DNA of 64,000 nt from the NCBI GenBank assembly GCA_964445815.1, contig CAYULW010000006.1, positions 62,001-126,000 on the forward strand. Direction: 5' to 3'. The notes beneath the pieces were generated by a model, which searched no databases, was not told the DNA's origin, and worked only from the letters and a program-made list of their open reading frames with translations. This document shows positions 42,193 through 50,630 of this stretch, one piece after another. The DNA comes from CAYULW01 sp964445815. GTDB lineage: Bacteria > Bacteroidota > Bacteroidia > Flavobacteriales_E > Vicingaceae. The translations under genes and the position numbers were made by a program. Each line of letters opens with the position of its first letter. The stretch's first letter is position 1.

Positions 42193-43434
42193 TTAACTTT
42201 TACTTAACAGTTGAACGTTTTGGAGATAATTAAAAAAGACATCAGTCGCACCTATGTGCTGTGCACAATATTGATTTGCAGCTTTACTAGACTCACTTAG
42301 CATTTTCGGGTCATTCAATAAATTTTGAATTTGTATAATGATGTCGCCTGCATTTTTTTTCGAGAATGCTGCTCCGCAGTTTATTAAATCTTTTGCTTCT
42401 TTAAACTTTTTATAATTTGGTCCAAAGATTGTTGGACAGCCATAAATAGCTGCTTCTAAGGTGTTGTGAATTCCCTTGCCAAATCCACCTCCGATAATGG
42501 CTATTTTTCCATAACGATAGAGTTTTGATAGCAACCCTATTGAGTCAATAATCAAAACATTTTCTTTCTTAGAGGAGACTTTACCTTTGGAATGAAAAAT
42601 GGCTTTCTCGCCAAATAGCTTATCAAGATATTTTCTTTTACTATCATTGACTTCATGTGGTGCAATAATTATTTTGAGATGAGGATCAGTGTCTATTAGC
42701 TCCTTTGCTAGCATTTCTTCATGCGGCCAAGAACTTCCAAAAATGACTGCCTTTTCTCTATCTAAGAAAGTATCTATGATCGCATCTGAAAAAGGTTCTG
42801 CACTTAACTTTTGAACCTGATCAAACCTTGTATCACCTGAAACAGTGTAATTGTTGTAACCAATCGATTCAAGCAGTTTTGCAGATACAGAGTTTTGAAT
42901 AAAGAAGTGCTGAAAGTGTGTCAATTGATGTGCAAACCATTTGCCGTACCATTTAAAAAAGTGTTGCTTCTTCCTAAATATACCGGAAACCAAAAAGCAG
43001 GGGATGCCTGATTTACTTAATTGTAAAAGGTAGTTAAACCAAAACTCATACTTTATGAATACAGCAAGGTCCGGCTGAATGTTTTGAATGAATTTTATCG
43101 CTTTCTTAGAAGTATCAATCGGTAAATAAAAAACATGGTCGGCATGTTCATAATTACTTCTTATTTCGTAGCCGGAAGGCGAAAAAAAAGTCAGTATGAC
43201 TTCAAACTGATGCTTCAACTTAAATTGATCAATCAAAGGGCGTGCTTGTTCAAATTCGCCCAGTGATGCGCAATGAATCCAAACCCGCTTTGACTTTTTT
43301 TCTATGACGGTTTCAAGAAGCTTGGCCTGCTTTTTTCGACCTGATATCCACTTCCTAGCTTTTTCATTGAACAATGCTGCCAGTTGAATGAACAAATGAT
43401 ACAACCGTATTGAAAGTGTATAAAGAAGTCGCAC
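42193..43434 (-). CDS. waaA: 3-deoxy-D-manno-octulosonic acid (Kdo) transferase
   Basis: The 413-residue GT30 enzyme has an N-terminal membrane-associated helix and a basic segment. WIHCASLGEFEQARPLI carries the catalytic-base Glu, then SPSGYE, FIKYEFWFNYL and VFGSSWPHEE in the donor half, and GGGFGKGIHNTLEAAIYG near the C-terminus. It transfers Kdo from CMP-Kdo to lipid A precursor at the inner membrane. The start is GTG (MRLLYTLS). It follows, after 8 bp, the gene for a 250-aa outer-membrane protein on the same strand. Confidence 0.94.
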   Translation of the reverse strand: MRLLYTLSIRLYHLFIQLAALFNEKARKWISGRKKQAKLLETVIEKKSKRVWIHCASLGEFEQARPLIDQFKLKHQFEVILTFFSPSGYEIRSNYEHADHVFYLPIDTSKKAIKFIQNIQPDLAVFIKYEFWFNYLLQLSKSGIPCFLVSGIFRKKQHFFKWYGKWFAHQLTHFQHFFIQNSVSAKLLESIGYNNYTVSGDTRFDQVQKLSAEPFSDAIIDTFLDREKAVIFGSSWPHEEMLAKELIDTDPHLKIIIAPHEVNDSKRKYLDKLFGEKAIFHSKGKVSSKKENVLIIDSIGLLSKLYRYGKIAIIGGGFGKGIHNTLEAAIYGCPTIFGPNYKKFKEAKDLINCGAAFSKKNAGDIIIQIQNLLNDPKMLSESSKAANQYCAQHIGATDVFFNYLQNVQLLSKS

Positions 43435-43442
43435 TCTAGATT

Positions 43443-44195
43443 TTAGTAATAATAAAATTCTTCTGAAGCTCTTTTCTTAAAGGGAATCATCCATCCCAAT
43501 TTAATGCCATAATACAAATCGACTTTTGAGGCTTTGTCATAATCTCTTGTATCGTAATTATACTCCCTTCTGTTTTTAGTAAATGCCTGTCCCATCTCAA
43601 AACCACCATAAAAATTGAAAAGGTTTCTTTTTCCAAAATACTGAATACCAATAAATTGATTTGTAGCAATTCCTGAATGCAGACGGTCATAACCTTTAAT
43701 ATCCTCTTCTTCCAGTTGAAATACTGTGCCGTCTCGATAGTCAATTTTTATCTTATGTTGCAAATATCCTATTCCTGCCTGAAGCAGTATTCCGGAATTT
43801 GGATTTAGATTAAAAGCCCTGATAGTTTTACTAAACTGAATGAATGAATTGAATCCCCTTTGCTCATATATAATCTTTACAAGTTCTCCGTCTGAGTCGG
43901 TAGCGTCACCTGCTTCATTAATGACATCATTTAAGAGTCCGTTGACTTTTACTCTATTACTAAAAAGACCAGATGCGGAAATCTTAACTTGCCAATTGTT
44001 TGCAAGCTTTAACCCGATAGCTCCGCCAACACTGTTAGACTGACTAAATCGCTCTTCCCAATCACCGCTTATACTGTAATATCCATAGTCAAATGCGACA
44101 AAGAATATGGTTTGACTGCTGTCTGTGTTAGACTGACTAAAAGCATTTGTGTTAAATAAAATGCATATCAAACAGAGGAATAAGGTCCTGATCAT
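43443..44195 (-). CDS. Predicted outer-membrane beta-barrel protein, unknown function
   Basis: The 250-residue protein has a signal peptide (about 1-21, ending AFSQ) and alternating hydrophobic/polar strands typical of small barrels: FVAFDYGYYSISGDW, GLKLANNWQVKISASG, SGILLQAGIGYLQHKIKI, TNQFIGIQYFG, FNFYGGFEMGQ and VDLYYGIKLGWMIPF. An aromatic C-terminus (FYYY) fits BAM recognition loosely. It resembles OmpW/OmpX-like porin-fold proteins in style, but I cannot name a family. It lies 8 bp ahead of waaA and is divergent from the nucleotide-sugar operon. Confidence 0.7.
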   Translation of the reverse strand: MIRTLFLCLICILFNTNAFSQSNTDSSQTIFFVAFDYGYYSISGDWEERFSQSNSVGGAIGLKLANNWQVKISASGLFSNRVKVNGLLNDVINEAGDATDSDGELVKIIYEQRGFNSFIQFSKTIRAFNLNPNSGILLQAGIGYLQHKIKIDYRDGTVFQLEEEDIKGYDRLHSGIATNQFIGIQYFGKRNLFNFYGGFEMGQAFTKNRREYNYDTRDYDKASKVDLYYGIKLGWMIPFKKRASEEFYYY

Positions 44196-44243
44196 AGAAC
44201 GAAATTACAAATACTTTTAGACAGGATTTAGAAGTAAAAACAT

Positions 44244-44251
44244 TATCTTCG
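44244..44251 (+). promoter_or_regulatory. Near-consensus -7 box (TATCTTCG) of the nucleotide-sugar operon
   Basis: TATCTTCG differs from TAnnTTTG at one position and lies 18 nt before the first ATG (44270) of an eight-gene run. It is the best candidate promoter element in the 74-bp divergent region; confidence is low because of the mismatch. Confidence 0.3.
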
Positions 44252-44269
44252 CGAGCCGAAAAAATAGCT

Positions 44270-45400
44270 ATGAATAACATTCAAATGGTTGACCTTAAAG
44301 GTCAATACAATAAGATAAAGGAAGAGCTTAACCCTAGAATACAAGCTATTTTGGATAGTGCTGCATTTATAAACGGTTCGGAAGTACATCGGTTTCAAAA
44401 TGAACTTCAAGAATATCTGGGGGTTAAGCATGTTATTCCATGTGCTAACGGGACTGATGCTTTACAGGTAGCACTAATGGCATTGGGTTTAAAAAAGGGA
44501 GATGAAGTCATTACCACAACTTTTACCTTTATAGCAACCGCAGAGGTCATTGCATTACTTGGGTTGACTCCTGTTTTAGTGGATGTAAATGAAGATGACT
44601 TTTTGATAAACGTCGAGGAAGTAAAAGCGGCGGTTACGGAAAAAACAAGAGCTATAATTCCGGTTCACTTGTTTGGCCAATGTGCAAACATGAATGAGAT
44701 AATGCAAATAGCAGAGGCTCATAACCTATTTGTTGTTGAAGATTGTGCACAGTCCATTGGAGCTCAAATTTGTTCAGAAGACGGTGCAAAAGGAGCGTCG
44801 GGAACTATAGGTAACTTCGGATGTACATCATTCTTTCCATCGAAAAACTTGGGCTGTTACGGAGATGGAGGTGCTTTGTATACCAACGATGATCAGTTAG
44901 CTGATAAAGCCAGAGTAATTGTAAATCATGGCATGAAGGTACGTTACTATCATGATGAGATTGGGGTTAACTCCCGTTTAGATAGCATTCAAGCTGCAGT
45001 ATTAAGTGTTAAGCTTGCCAAGCTTGATGAATATATCACTTCAAGAAACGAAGCCGCTTCTTTCTACGATGAAGCTTTTAAGTCAATTAATGAGCTTCAG
45101 GTTCCGGCAAGAGTTAAGCATTCCAACCATGTATTTCATCAATATACGCTAAGAGTACTTAATGGGCGACGTGACGAATTGCAGAAGTTTTTAATGGACA
45201 ATGGAATTCCTGCAATGATTTATTATCCGGTTCCTTTGCATCAACAGAAGGCTTACAAAGATGAAAGGTATCATGATGGCAGTTTTCCCAATTCAGAGCT
45301 ATTAGCAAGCCAAGTCATTTCATTGCCTATGCATACAGAATTGGATGCTGAACAATTAAATTACATTAGTGAAAAAGTAAAAGAATTTTTTAGAAAATAA
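44270..45400 (+). CDS. DegT/DnrJ/EryC1 sugar aminotransferase (WbpE-like)
   Basis: The 376-residue PLP-dependent aminotransferase has the N-terminal VDLKGQYNKIKEELNPRI, PCANGTDALQVALMALGLKKGDEV, VEDCAQSIGA and the PLP-lysine segment FFPSKNLGCYGDGGAL (Lys near 191). It then has VNHGMKVRYYHDEIGVNSRLDSIQAA. This pattern is typical of WbpE/WlbC-type enzymes that aminate the 3-keto group of UDP-GlcNAcA-derived sugars using glutamate. The WbpD-like acetyltransferase at 47702 is the expected partner. A dTDP-3-keto sugar substrate (FdtB-like) is the alternative, since rfbB is in the same operon. First gene of the operon. Confidence 0.9.
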   Translation: MNNIQMVDLKGQYNKIKEELNPRIQAILDSAAFINGSEVHRFQNELQEYLGVKHVIPCANGTDALQVALMALGLKKGDEVITTTFTFIATAEVIALLGLTPVLVDVNEDDFLINVEEVKAAVTEKTRAIIPVHLFGQCANMNEIMQIAEAHNLFVVEDCAQSIGAQICSEDGAKGASGTIGNFGCTSFFPSKNLGCYGDGGALYTNDDQLADKARVIVNHGMKVRYYHDEIGVNSRLDSIQAAVLSVKLAKLDEYITSRNEAASFYDEAFKSINELQVPARVKHSNHVFHQYTLRVLNGRRDELQKFLMDNGIPAMIYYPVPLHQQKAYKDERYHDGSFPNSELLASQVISLPMHTELDAEQLNYISEKVKEFFRK

Positions 45401-45402
45401 AT

Positions 45403-46716
45403 ATGAAAATAGCAGTAGTCGGTACAGGGTATGTGGGTTTAGTTACGGGAACCTGTCTTGCAGAAACCGGAAATGAAGTGGTCTGTGTTGATATAGATCA
45501 GGAAAAGGTGCAAAAGATGAAAAACGGGATAGTTCCTATTTATGAGCCGCACCTCGATGTATTATTTGAAAGAAATATTAAACAAAAGCGATTGAGCTTT
45601 ACAACAGACCTTTCTGAAGCGATAGAGGATGCAGTAATTATTTTCTTGGCCTTACCAACACCTCCGGATGAAGATGGGTCAGCAGATCTGTCCTATGTTT
45701 TAGGGGTGGCTGATCAGCTTGGTAAAATGATATCTGATTATAAAATCATAATTGATAAAAGTACTGTTCCTGTTGGAACAGCGGAGAAAGTTCATGCTGC
45801 AGTAGCGGCCAATGCAAAGGTGGATTTTGATGTTGTTTCCAATCCTGAGTTTTTAAGGGAAGGTTTTGCAGTTGATGATTTTTTAAAACCTGACAGGGTA
45901 GTAATTGGAACAGAATCAGAGCGAGCGAAAAAAGTCTTATCAGAGTTGTATAAACCATATGTAAGACAAGGCAATCCAATCTTATTTATGGATGAGAAAT
46001 CTGCAGAATTAACCAAATACGCGGCCAACGCCTTTTTGGCTACTAAGATTACCTTCATGAATGAGATTGCCAACTTTTGTGAGAAAGTCGGAGCTGATGT
46101 GGATTCGGTGCGAGTAGGTATAGGGTCAGATTCACGAATTGGAAAACGCTTTCTATTTCCTGGAATAGGTTATGGTGGTAGTTGTTTTCCAAAAGATGTA
46201 CAAGCTTTAGCTAAATCTGGTAAAGAAGAAGGTTATGAATTCCAGATATTAGAATCGGTTATGCGTGTTAATCAAGATCAGAAGACGGCCTTAATTCCAA
46301 AAATCTTAGAATATTACAATGGTGATATTAAAGGAAAAAAAGTTGCACTATGGGGACTTGCATTTAAACCTGATACAGACGACATCAGAGAAGCTCCTGC
46401 ATTGTATTTAATAGAAGAACTCCTAAAACTGGGAGCAAACATCTCTGCTTATGATCCGGAAGCAATGTCAAATGTTCAGCAAAAATTAGGAGATAAGATA
46501 GAATTCTCTTTAGATGCTTATGAAGCGTGTATTGATGCGGACTTCTTGTTAATTGCAACCGAATGGTCAGCCTTTAGACATCCGGATATGTCGAGGGTGA
46601 AAGCTAACCTAAAAGACAATGTTATTTTTGATGGGCGGAATTTATATGACCTCAAAATGATTGAAGAAGAAGGGTTTAACTACATAAGTATAGGAAGAAA
46701 AACCGTGAGGGTTTAA
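45403..46716 (+). CDS. ugd: UDP-glucose 6-dehydrogenase
   Basis: The 437-residue enzyme has the N-terminal NAD-binding GTGYVGLVTGTCLAE, catalytic LPTPPDEDGSADLSYV, STVPVGTAEK, NPEFLREGFAVDDFLKPDRVVIG and the active-site Cys (about residue 261) in GYGGSCFPKDVQA. The C-terminal domain has GLAFKPDTDDIREAPA. It oxidises UDP-glucose to UDP-glucuronate with two NAD+. It starts 2 bp after the aminotransferase and is followed after 2 bp by a UXS-type decarboxylase, which would use its product. A second, different nucleotide-sugar dehydrogenase lies at 48280. Confidence 0.94.
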   Translation: MKIAVVGTGYVGLVTGTCLAETGNEVVCVDIDQEKVQKMKNGIVPIYEPHLDVLFERNIKQKRLSFTTDLSEAIEDAVIIFLALPTPPDEDGSADLSYVLGVADQLGKMISDYKIIIDKSTVPVGTAEKVHAAVAANAKVDFDVVSNPEFLREGFAVDDFLKPDRVVIGTESERAKKVLSELYKPYVRQGNPILFMDEKSAELTKYAANAFLATKITFMNEIANFCEKVGADVDSVRVGIGSDSRIGKRFLFPGIGYGGSCFPKDVQALAKSGKEEGYEFQILESVMRVNQDQKTALIPKILEYYNGDIKGKKVALWGLAFKPDTDDIREAPALYLIEELLKLGANISAYDPEAMSNVQQKLGDKIEFSLDAYEACIDADFLLIATEWSAFRHPDMSRVKANLKDNVIFDGRNLYDLKMIEEEGFNYISIGRKTVRV

Positions 46717-46718
46717 AT

Positions 46719-47705
46719 ATGAAAAGGGTCTTAATTACTGGAGCGGCAGGTTTTCTTGGATCTCACCTTTGTGACCGATTTATTAAAGAAGGGTATGAGG
46801 TTATTGGAATGGATAACCTCATAACAGGGAATATTAGAAACCTGGAGCACTTATTTCCATTAGAGCAATTTACCTTCTATAATCATGATGTTTCTAATTA
46901 TGTGCATGTAGCAGGTGACTTAGATTACATATTACACTTTGCTTCACCTGCAAGTCCTATAGACTATCTTAAAATTCCAATACAAACTCTTAAAGTCAGT
47001 TCTTTAGGTACTCATAATCTATTAGGTCTTGCTAAATCTAAGAAGGCAAAAATACTTGTTGCTTCAACTTCAGAAGTGTATGGCGATCCTTTGGTTCATC
47101 CTCAAACGGAAGAGTATTGGGGCAATGTCAATCCAATTGGGCCAAGAGGAGTTTACGATGAAGCGAAACGATTTCAGGAAGCCTTAACTATGGCTTATCA
47201 CACATTTCATAAATTAGAGATTGCAATCGTTCGTATTTTCAATACTTATGGCCCCCGAATGCGATTAAATGATGGCCGAGTCTTGCCTGCTTTTATCGGT
47301 CAAGCATTGCGTGGTGAAGATTTAACAGTTTTTGGTGACGGTAGTCAAACCAGATCGTTTTGTTACGTAGATGACCTCATAGAGGGAATATATAGACTGC
47401 TCTTATCGGATTATCCTCAACCGGTAAATATTGGTAATCCTGATGAGATTACGATTCGAGAGTTTGCTGAAGAAATTATTAATTTGACAGGGACAGATCA
47501 GAAGGTTGTGTTTAAAGACCTTCCAAAAGATGACCCCATGCAAAGGCAACCAAATATTAATAAGGCCAAGGAGCTATTAGGTTGGATGCCTAAGGTAAAC
47601 CGTTCAGAAGGTTTGAATATTACATATGAATATTTCAAGTCTCTATCTCAAGACGATCTTTATAAGAAAGAGCACAACGACTTTTCAAAATACATAAAAA
47701 AATGA
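46719..47705 (+). CDS. UDP-glucuronate decarboxylase (UXS-type SDR)
   Basis: The 328-residue extended SDR has the NAD motif TGAAGFLGSHLCDRF. It carries the UXS-specific FASPASPIDYLKIPIQTLK, STSEVYGDPLVHPQTEEYWGNVNPIGPRG with the YDEAKR catalytic pair (Tyr, Lys), and RIFNTYGPRMRLNDGRVLPAF. These are hallmarks of UDP-xylose synthase, which decarboxylates UDP-GlcA to UDP-xylose. Directly after ugd, it completes a two-step UDP-Glc to UDP-Xyl route. It overlaps the acetyltransferase gene by 4 bp. Confidence 0.93.
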   Translation: MKRVLITGAAGFLGSHLCDRFIKEGYEVIGMDNLITGNIRNLEHLFPLEQFTFYNHDVSNYVHVAGDLDYILHFASPASPIDYLKIPIQTLKVSSLGTHNLLGLAKSKKAKILVASTSEVYGDPLVHPQTEEYWGNVNPIGPRGVYDEAKRFQEALTMAYHTFHKLEIAIVRIFNTYGPRMRLNDGRVLPAFIGQALRGEDLTVFGDGSQTRSFCYVDDLIEGIYRLLLSDYPQPVNIGNPDEITIREFAEEIINLTGTDQKVVFKDLPKDDPMQRQPNINKAKELLGWMPKVNRSEGLNITYEYFKSLSQDDLYKKEHNDFSKYIKK

Positions 47706-48274
47706 GTGCCTTTTTCGCACATGACACGGCAGTTATAGATGAAGGATGCAAAATTGGTAAGGATACTAAGGTTTGGCACTTTTCTCATATTATGTCAGGT
47801 GTAAAGATTGGAGAGAATTGTAACATTGGTCAAAATTGTTTCTTGGCTTCCGATGTAAGCTTAGGGAATGGTGTTAAAATTCAAAATAATGTTTCTGTAT
47901 ACACAGGTGTTGTATGTGAGGATGATGTGTTTTTAGGACCTTCAATGGTTTTTACGAATATTTTAAATCCAAGAAGTGCTATAGTCAGACGAAATCAATA
48001 CAAAGCCACTTTGGTACGCAAAGGGGCAAGTATAGGTGCTAATGCGACAGTTTTGTGTGGAATTGAACTAGGTAAGTATTGTTTAATTGGTGCAGGGGCC
48101 GTTGTAACAAAGTCAGTTGAAGATTATGCTTTAGTTGTGGGAAACCCTGCAAAACAAATAGGTTGGGTCAGTGAATATGGACATCGTTTGAGTTTTGACG
48201 ATTCAGGAAAGGCCATTTGTTTAGAATCTAAAGTTGAATATCAATTATTGAATAACAGAGTAAAAAAGTTATAG
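47702..48274 (+). CDS. Left-handed beta-helix sugar N-acetyltransferase (WbpD/WlbB-like)
   Basis: The 190-residue hexapeptide-repeat protein has the characteristic opening HDTAVIDEGCKIGKDTKVWHFSHIMSG, then GENCNIGQNCFLASDV, GPSMVFTNILNPRS, KGASIGANATVLCGIELG and VVGNPAKQIGWVSEYG. This matches UDP-2-acetamido-3-amino-2,3-dideoxy-glucuronate N-acetyltransferase (WbpD/WlbB), acting after a WbpE-type aminotransferase to make UDP-GlcNAc3NAcA. The aminotransferase is at 44270. The preceding 3-oxidase (WbpB type) was not found. It overlaps upstream UXS by 4 bp and precedes the next dehydrogenase by 5 bp. Confidence 0.92.
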   Translation: MSAFFAHDTAVIDEGCKIGKDTKVWHFSHIMSGVKIGENCNIGQNCFLASDVSLGNGVKIQNNVSVYTGVVCEDDVFLGPSMVFTNILNPRSAIVRRNQYKATLVRKGASIGANATVLCGIELGKYCLIGAGAVVTKSVEDYALVVGNPAKQIGWVSEYGHRLSFDDSGKAICLESKVEYQLLNNRVKKL

Positions 48275-48279
48275 AAGGA

Positions 48280-49575
48280 ATGTCGGTATATGAGGATATT
48301 TTATCTGGTAAAGAGAAAATTGCTGTAATTGGCCTAGGTTATGTAGGTTTACCTATAGCCTTAGAGTTTGCTAAGAAGGTCAGTGTTATTGGTTTTGACA
48401 TTAGCAAAGAGAGAATTGAGATGATGAAGAACAATCAAGATCCGAGTGATGAACTTGATGCTTCTGCGTTTGAAAATTCCGATGTCCACTTTACAGCTAA
48501 TATAGAAGACTTAAGGGAAGCTACTTTCTTTGTTGTGGCTGTGCCAACTCCAATAGATAATCATAAACTACCGGACCTCAAGCCACTTCTGTCTGCATCG
48601 AATACAGTAGGTAAAGTATTGAAGAAAGGAGATTATGTGGTTTTTGAGTCTACTGTATACCCGGGATGCACAGAAGATGATTGTATTCCGGTTCTGGAAC
48701 AGGTAAGCGGATTGAAATTTAAAGAAGACTTTCATGTGGGCTACTCCCCTGAACGAATAAATCCCGGAGATACTAAGCATACATTACAGAACGTGGTAAA
48801 GGTCGTTTCAGGTGATAATGAGGAGGCTCTTGAGGAGATTGCAAAAATTTATGAATTAGTTGTTTCTGCGGGAGTACATCGTGCCAGTTCAATCAAAGTT
48901 GCAGAAGCAGCCAAGATTATTGAAAATACACAACGTGATGTCAATATTGCCTTAATCAATGAGCTGAGTATGATTTTTGAGAAAATGAATATCAATACAT
49001 ATGAGGTTCTTGAAGCGGCTAAAACCAAGTGGAACTTCCTCAATTTTTTCCCCGGTTTAGTTGGTGGTCATTGCATAGGAGTAGATCCTTATTATTTGAC
49101 CTATAAAGCAAAAGAATTTGGATATCATGCTCAGATTATCAATTCAGGAAGGTCTGTAAATGATGGCATGGGAAGTTATATTGCCGGTCGAATATTCAAA
49201 CAAGTGATTGCTTCTAAAAAAGCCTCCGATGGAGCAAAAGTTCTTGTGATGGGTGCCACTTTTAAAGAAAATGTAAGTGATATACGCAATTCAAAGGTGG
49301 TAGATGTCATTAAGGAATTAGTTTCTTTTGGTTTAACTGTTGATATTGTCGATCCTCATGCTAATTATAATGAGGTGAAGGAAGAGTATGGGCTAACACT
49401 TTCCAATCAGCCTGCTTCAGGATATGATGCGATTTTGATGGCAGTTAATCATGATGAATATATCGGATTTGATGAATCGTATTTTAAGTCCTTATTAAAT
49501 AAGGAAGGCTTCGTATTTGACGTTAAAGGCTCGTTCAAGCAAAAAGTTGGGTCTATTAAATACCTAAGCTTATGA
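48280..49575 (+). CDS. UDP-N-acetylhexosamine 6-dehydrogenase (TviB/WbpA/WbpO-like)
   Basis: The 431-residue enzyme has a different signature from the ugd at 45403: GLGYVGLPIALEFAKK, VAVPTPIDNHKLPDLKPL, ESTVYPGCTEDDCIPVLE, GYSPERINPGD, AEAAKIIENTQRDVNIALINE and GLVGGHCIGVDPYYL (Cys about 265). These match the UDP-GlcNAc/ManNAc dehydrogenase class, including Vi-antigen TviB. It oxidises C6 of UDP-GlcNAc to UDP-GlcNAcA, the shared precursor of GalNAcA (with the TviC-like epimerase at 50630) and of diacetamido uronic acids. It overlaps rfbB by 4 bp. Confidence 0.92.
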   Translation: MSVYEDILSGKEKIAVIGLGYVGLPIALEFAKKVSVIGFDISKERIEMMKNNQDPSDELDASAFENSDVHFTANIEDLREATFFVVAVPTPIDNHKLPDLKPLLSASNTVGKVLKKGDYVVFESTVYPGCTEDDCIPVLEQVSGLKFKEDFHVGYSPERINPGDTKHTLQNVVKVVSGDNEEALEEIAKIYELVVSAGVHRASSIKVAEAAKIIENTQRDVNIALINELSMIFEKMNINTYEVLEAAKTKWNFLNFFPGLVGGHCIGVDPYYLTYKAKEFGYHAQIINSGRSVNDGMGSYIAGRIFKQVIASKKASDGAKVLVMGATFKENVSDIRNSKVVDVIKELVSFGLTVDIVDPHANYNEVKEEYGLTLSNQPASGYDAILMAVNHDEYIGFDESYFKSLLNKEGFVFDVKGSFKQKVGSIKYLSL

Positions 49576-50630
49576 TAAAAAGAAACATACTCATAACGGG
49601 GGGGGCAGGATTCATAGGGTCGCATGTAGTTAGGTTGTTTGTTAATGCTTACCCTGAATACCGGATTATAAACCTTGATAAACTGACTTATGCGGGAAAT
49701 CTTGAGAACTTGAATGACATTGAAAGTCAGGATAATTACAAATTTGAAAAGGTTGATATTTGCGATGAGAAAGAACTTAGAAGAGTATTTAATCAATACA
49801 ATGTTGATTCAGTAATTCATTTAGCTGCTGAATCTCATGTGGATCGATCCATATCTAATCCAATTGAATTTGTACAGACCAATATTATTGGAACTACGGT
49901 TTTGATGAATGTAGCTCGAGAGTTCTGGAAAGATGATTTGGAAAACAAATTGTTTTATCATGTTTCTACTGATGAGGTATATGGTTCACTTGGTTCCACC
50001 GGTTATTTTACAGAAGATACTCCGTATGACCCAAGAAGTCCTTATTCATCATCAAAAGCGAGTTCAGATCATTTAGTTCGCGCTTATTTTCATACCTATG
50101 GATTGCCAATTGTAATTTCAAATTGCTCAAATAACTATGGGGCTAATCAGTTTCCGGAAAAGTTGATCCCCTTGTTTATTCATAATATACGTAACAATAA
50201 ACCTTTGCCGGTCTACGGTAAAGGAGAGAATGTTCGAGACTGGCTTTGGGTGAATGATCATGCGAGAGCAATTGATGTCATTTTTCATAAAGGAAACATA
50301 GGAGAAACCTATAATATTGGTGGCAATAATGAGTGGAAGAACATAGATCTTATTCATGTGATGTGTAAGATAATGGATCGAAAACTGGGTAGAGAAAATG
50401 GTTCATCTGCTAATCTGATTACTTATGTAAAAGATAGAGCAGGTCATGATATGCGATATGCAATTGATGCCTCAAAACTGAAAAGAGATTTAGGTTGGAC
50501 TCCATCACTTCAATTTGAAGAAGGTCTGGAAAAAACCATTGATTGGTATTTGTCTAATGAAGAGTGGCTGAACAATGTAACTTCAGGAGCTTACCAAAAG
50601 TATTATGAACAACAATATTCAGATCGCTAA
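49572..50630 (+). CDS. rfbB: dTDP-glucose 4,6-dehydratase
   Basis: The 352-residue extended SDR has TGGAGFIGSHVVRLF, the RmlB-type INLDKLTYAGNLENL, HLAAESHVDRSISNP, FYHVSTDEVYGSLG, PYSSSKASSDHLVRAY (Tyr/Lys), SNCSNNYGANQFPEKLIPL and VYGKGENVRDWLWVNDHARA. It converts dTDP-glucose to dTDP-4-keto-6-deoxyglucose. The matching 3,5-epimerase gene rfbC is about 42 kb away (7082). rfbA and rfbD are not seen. It overlaps the dehydrogenase by 4 bp at its start and the epimerase by 1 bp at its end. Confidence 0.95.
   Translation: MIKRNILITGGAGFIGSHVVRLFVNAYPEYRIINLDKLTYAGNLENLNDIESQDNYKFEKVDICDEKELRRVFNQYNVDSVIHLAAESHVDRSISNPIEFVQTNIIGTTVLMNVAREFWKDDLENKLFYHVSTDEVYGSLGSTGYFTEDTPYDPRSPYSSSKASSDHLVRAYFHTYGLPIVISNCSNNYGANQFPEKLIPLFIHNIRNNKPLPVYGKGENVRDWLWVNDHARAIDVIFHKGNIGETYNIGGNNEWKNIDLIHVMCKIMDRKLGRENGSSANLITYVKDRAGHDMRYAIDASKLKRDLGWTPSLQFEEGLEKTIDWYLSNEEWLNNVTSGAYQKYYEQQYSDR

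Noticed and set aside
44200..44207. Minus-strand TAATTTCG as promoter for the 250-aa outer-membrane protein
   Set aside because: One mismatch and only four bases from the start codon, too close for the usual leader.
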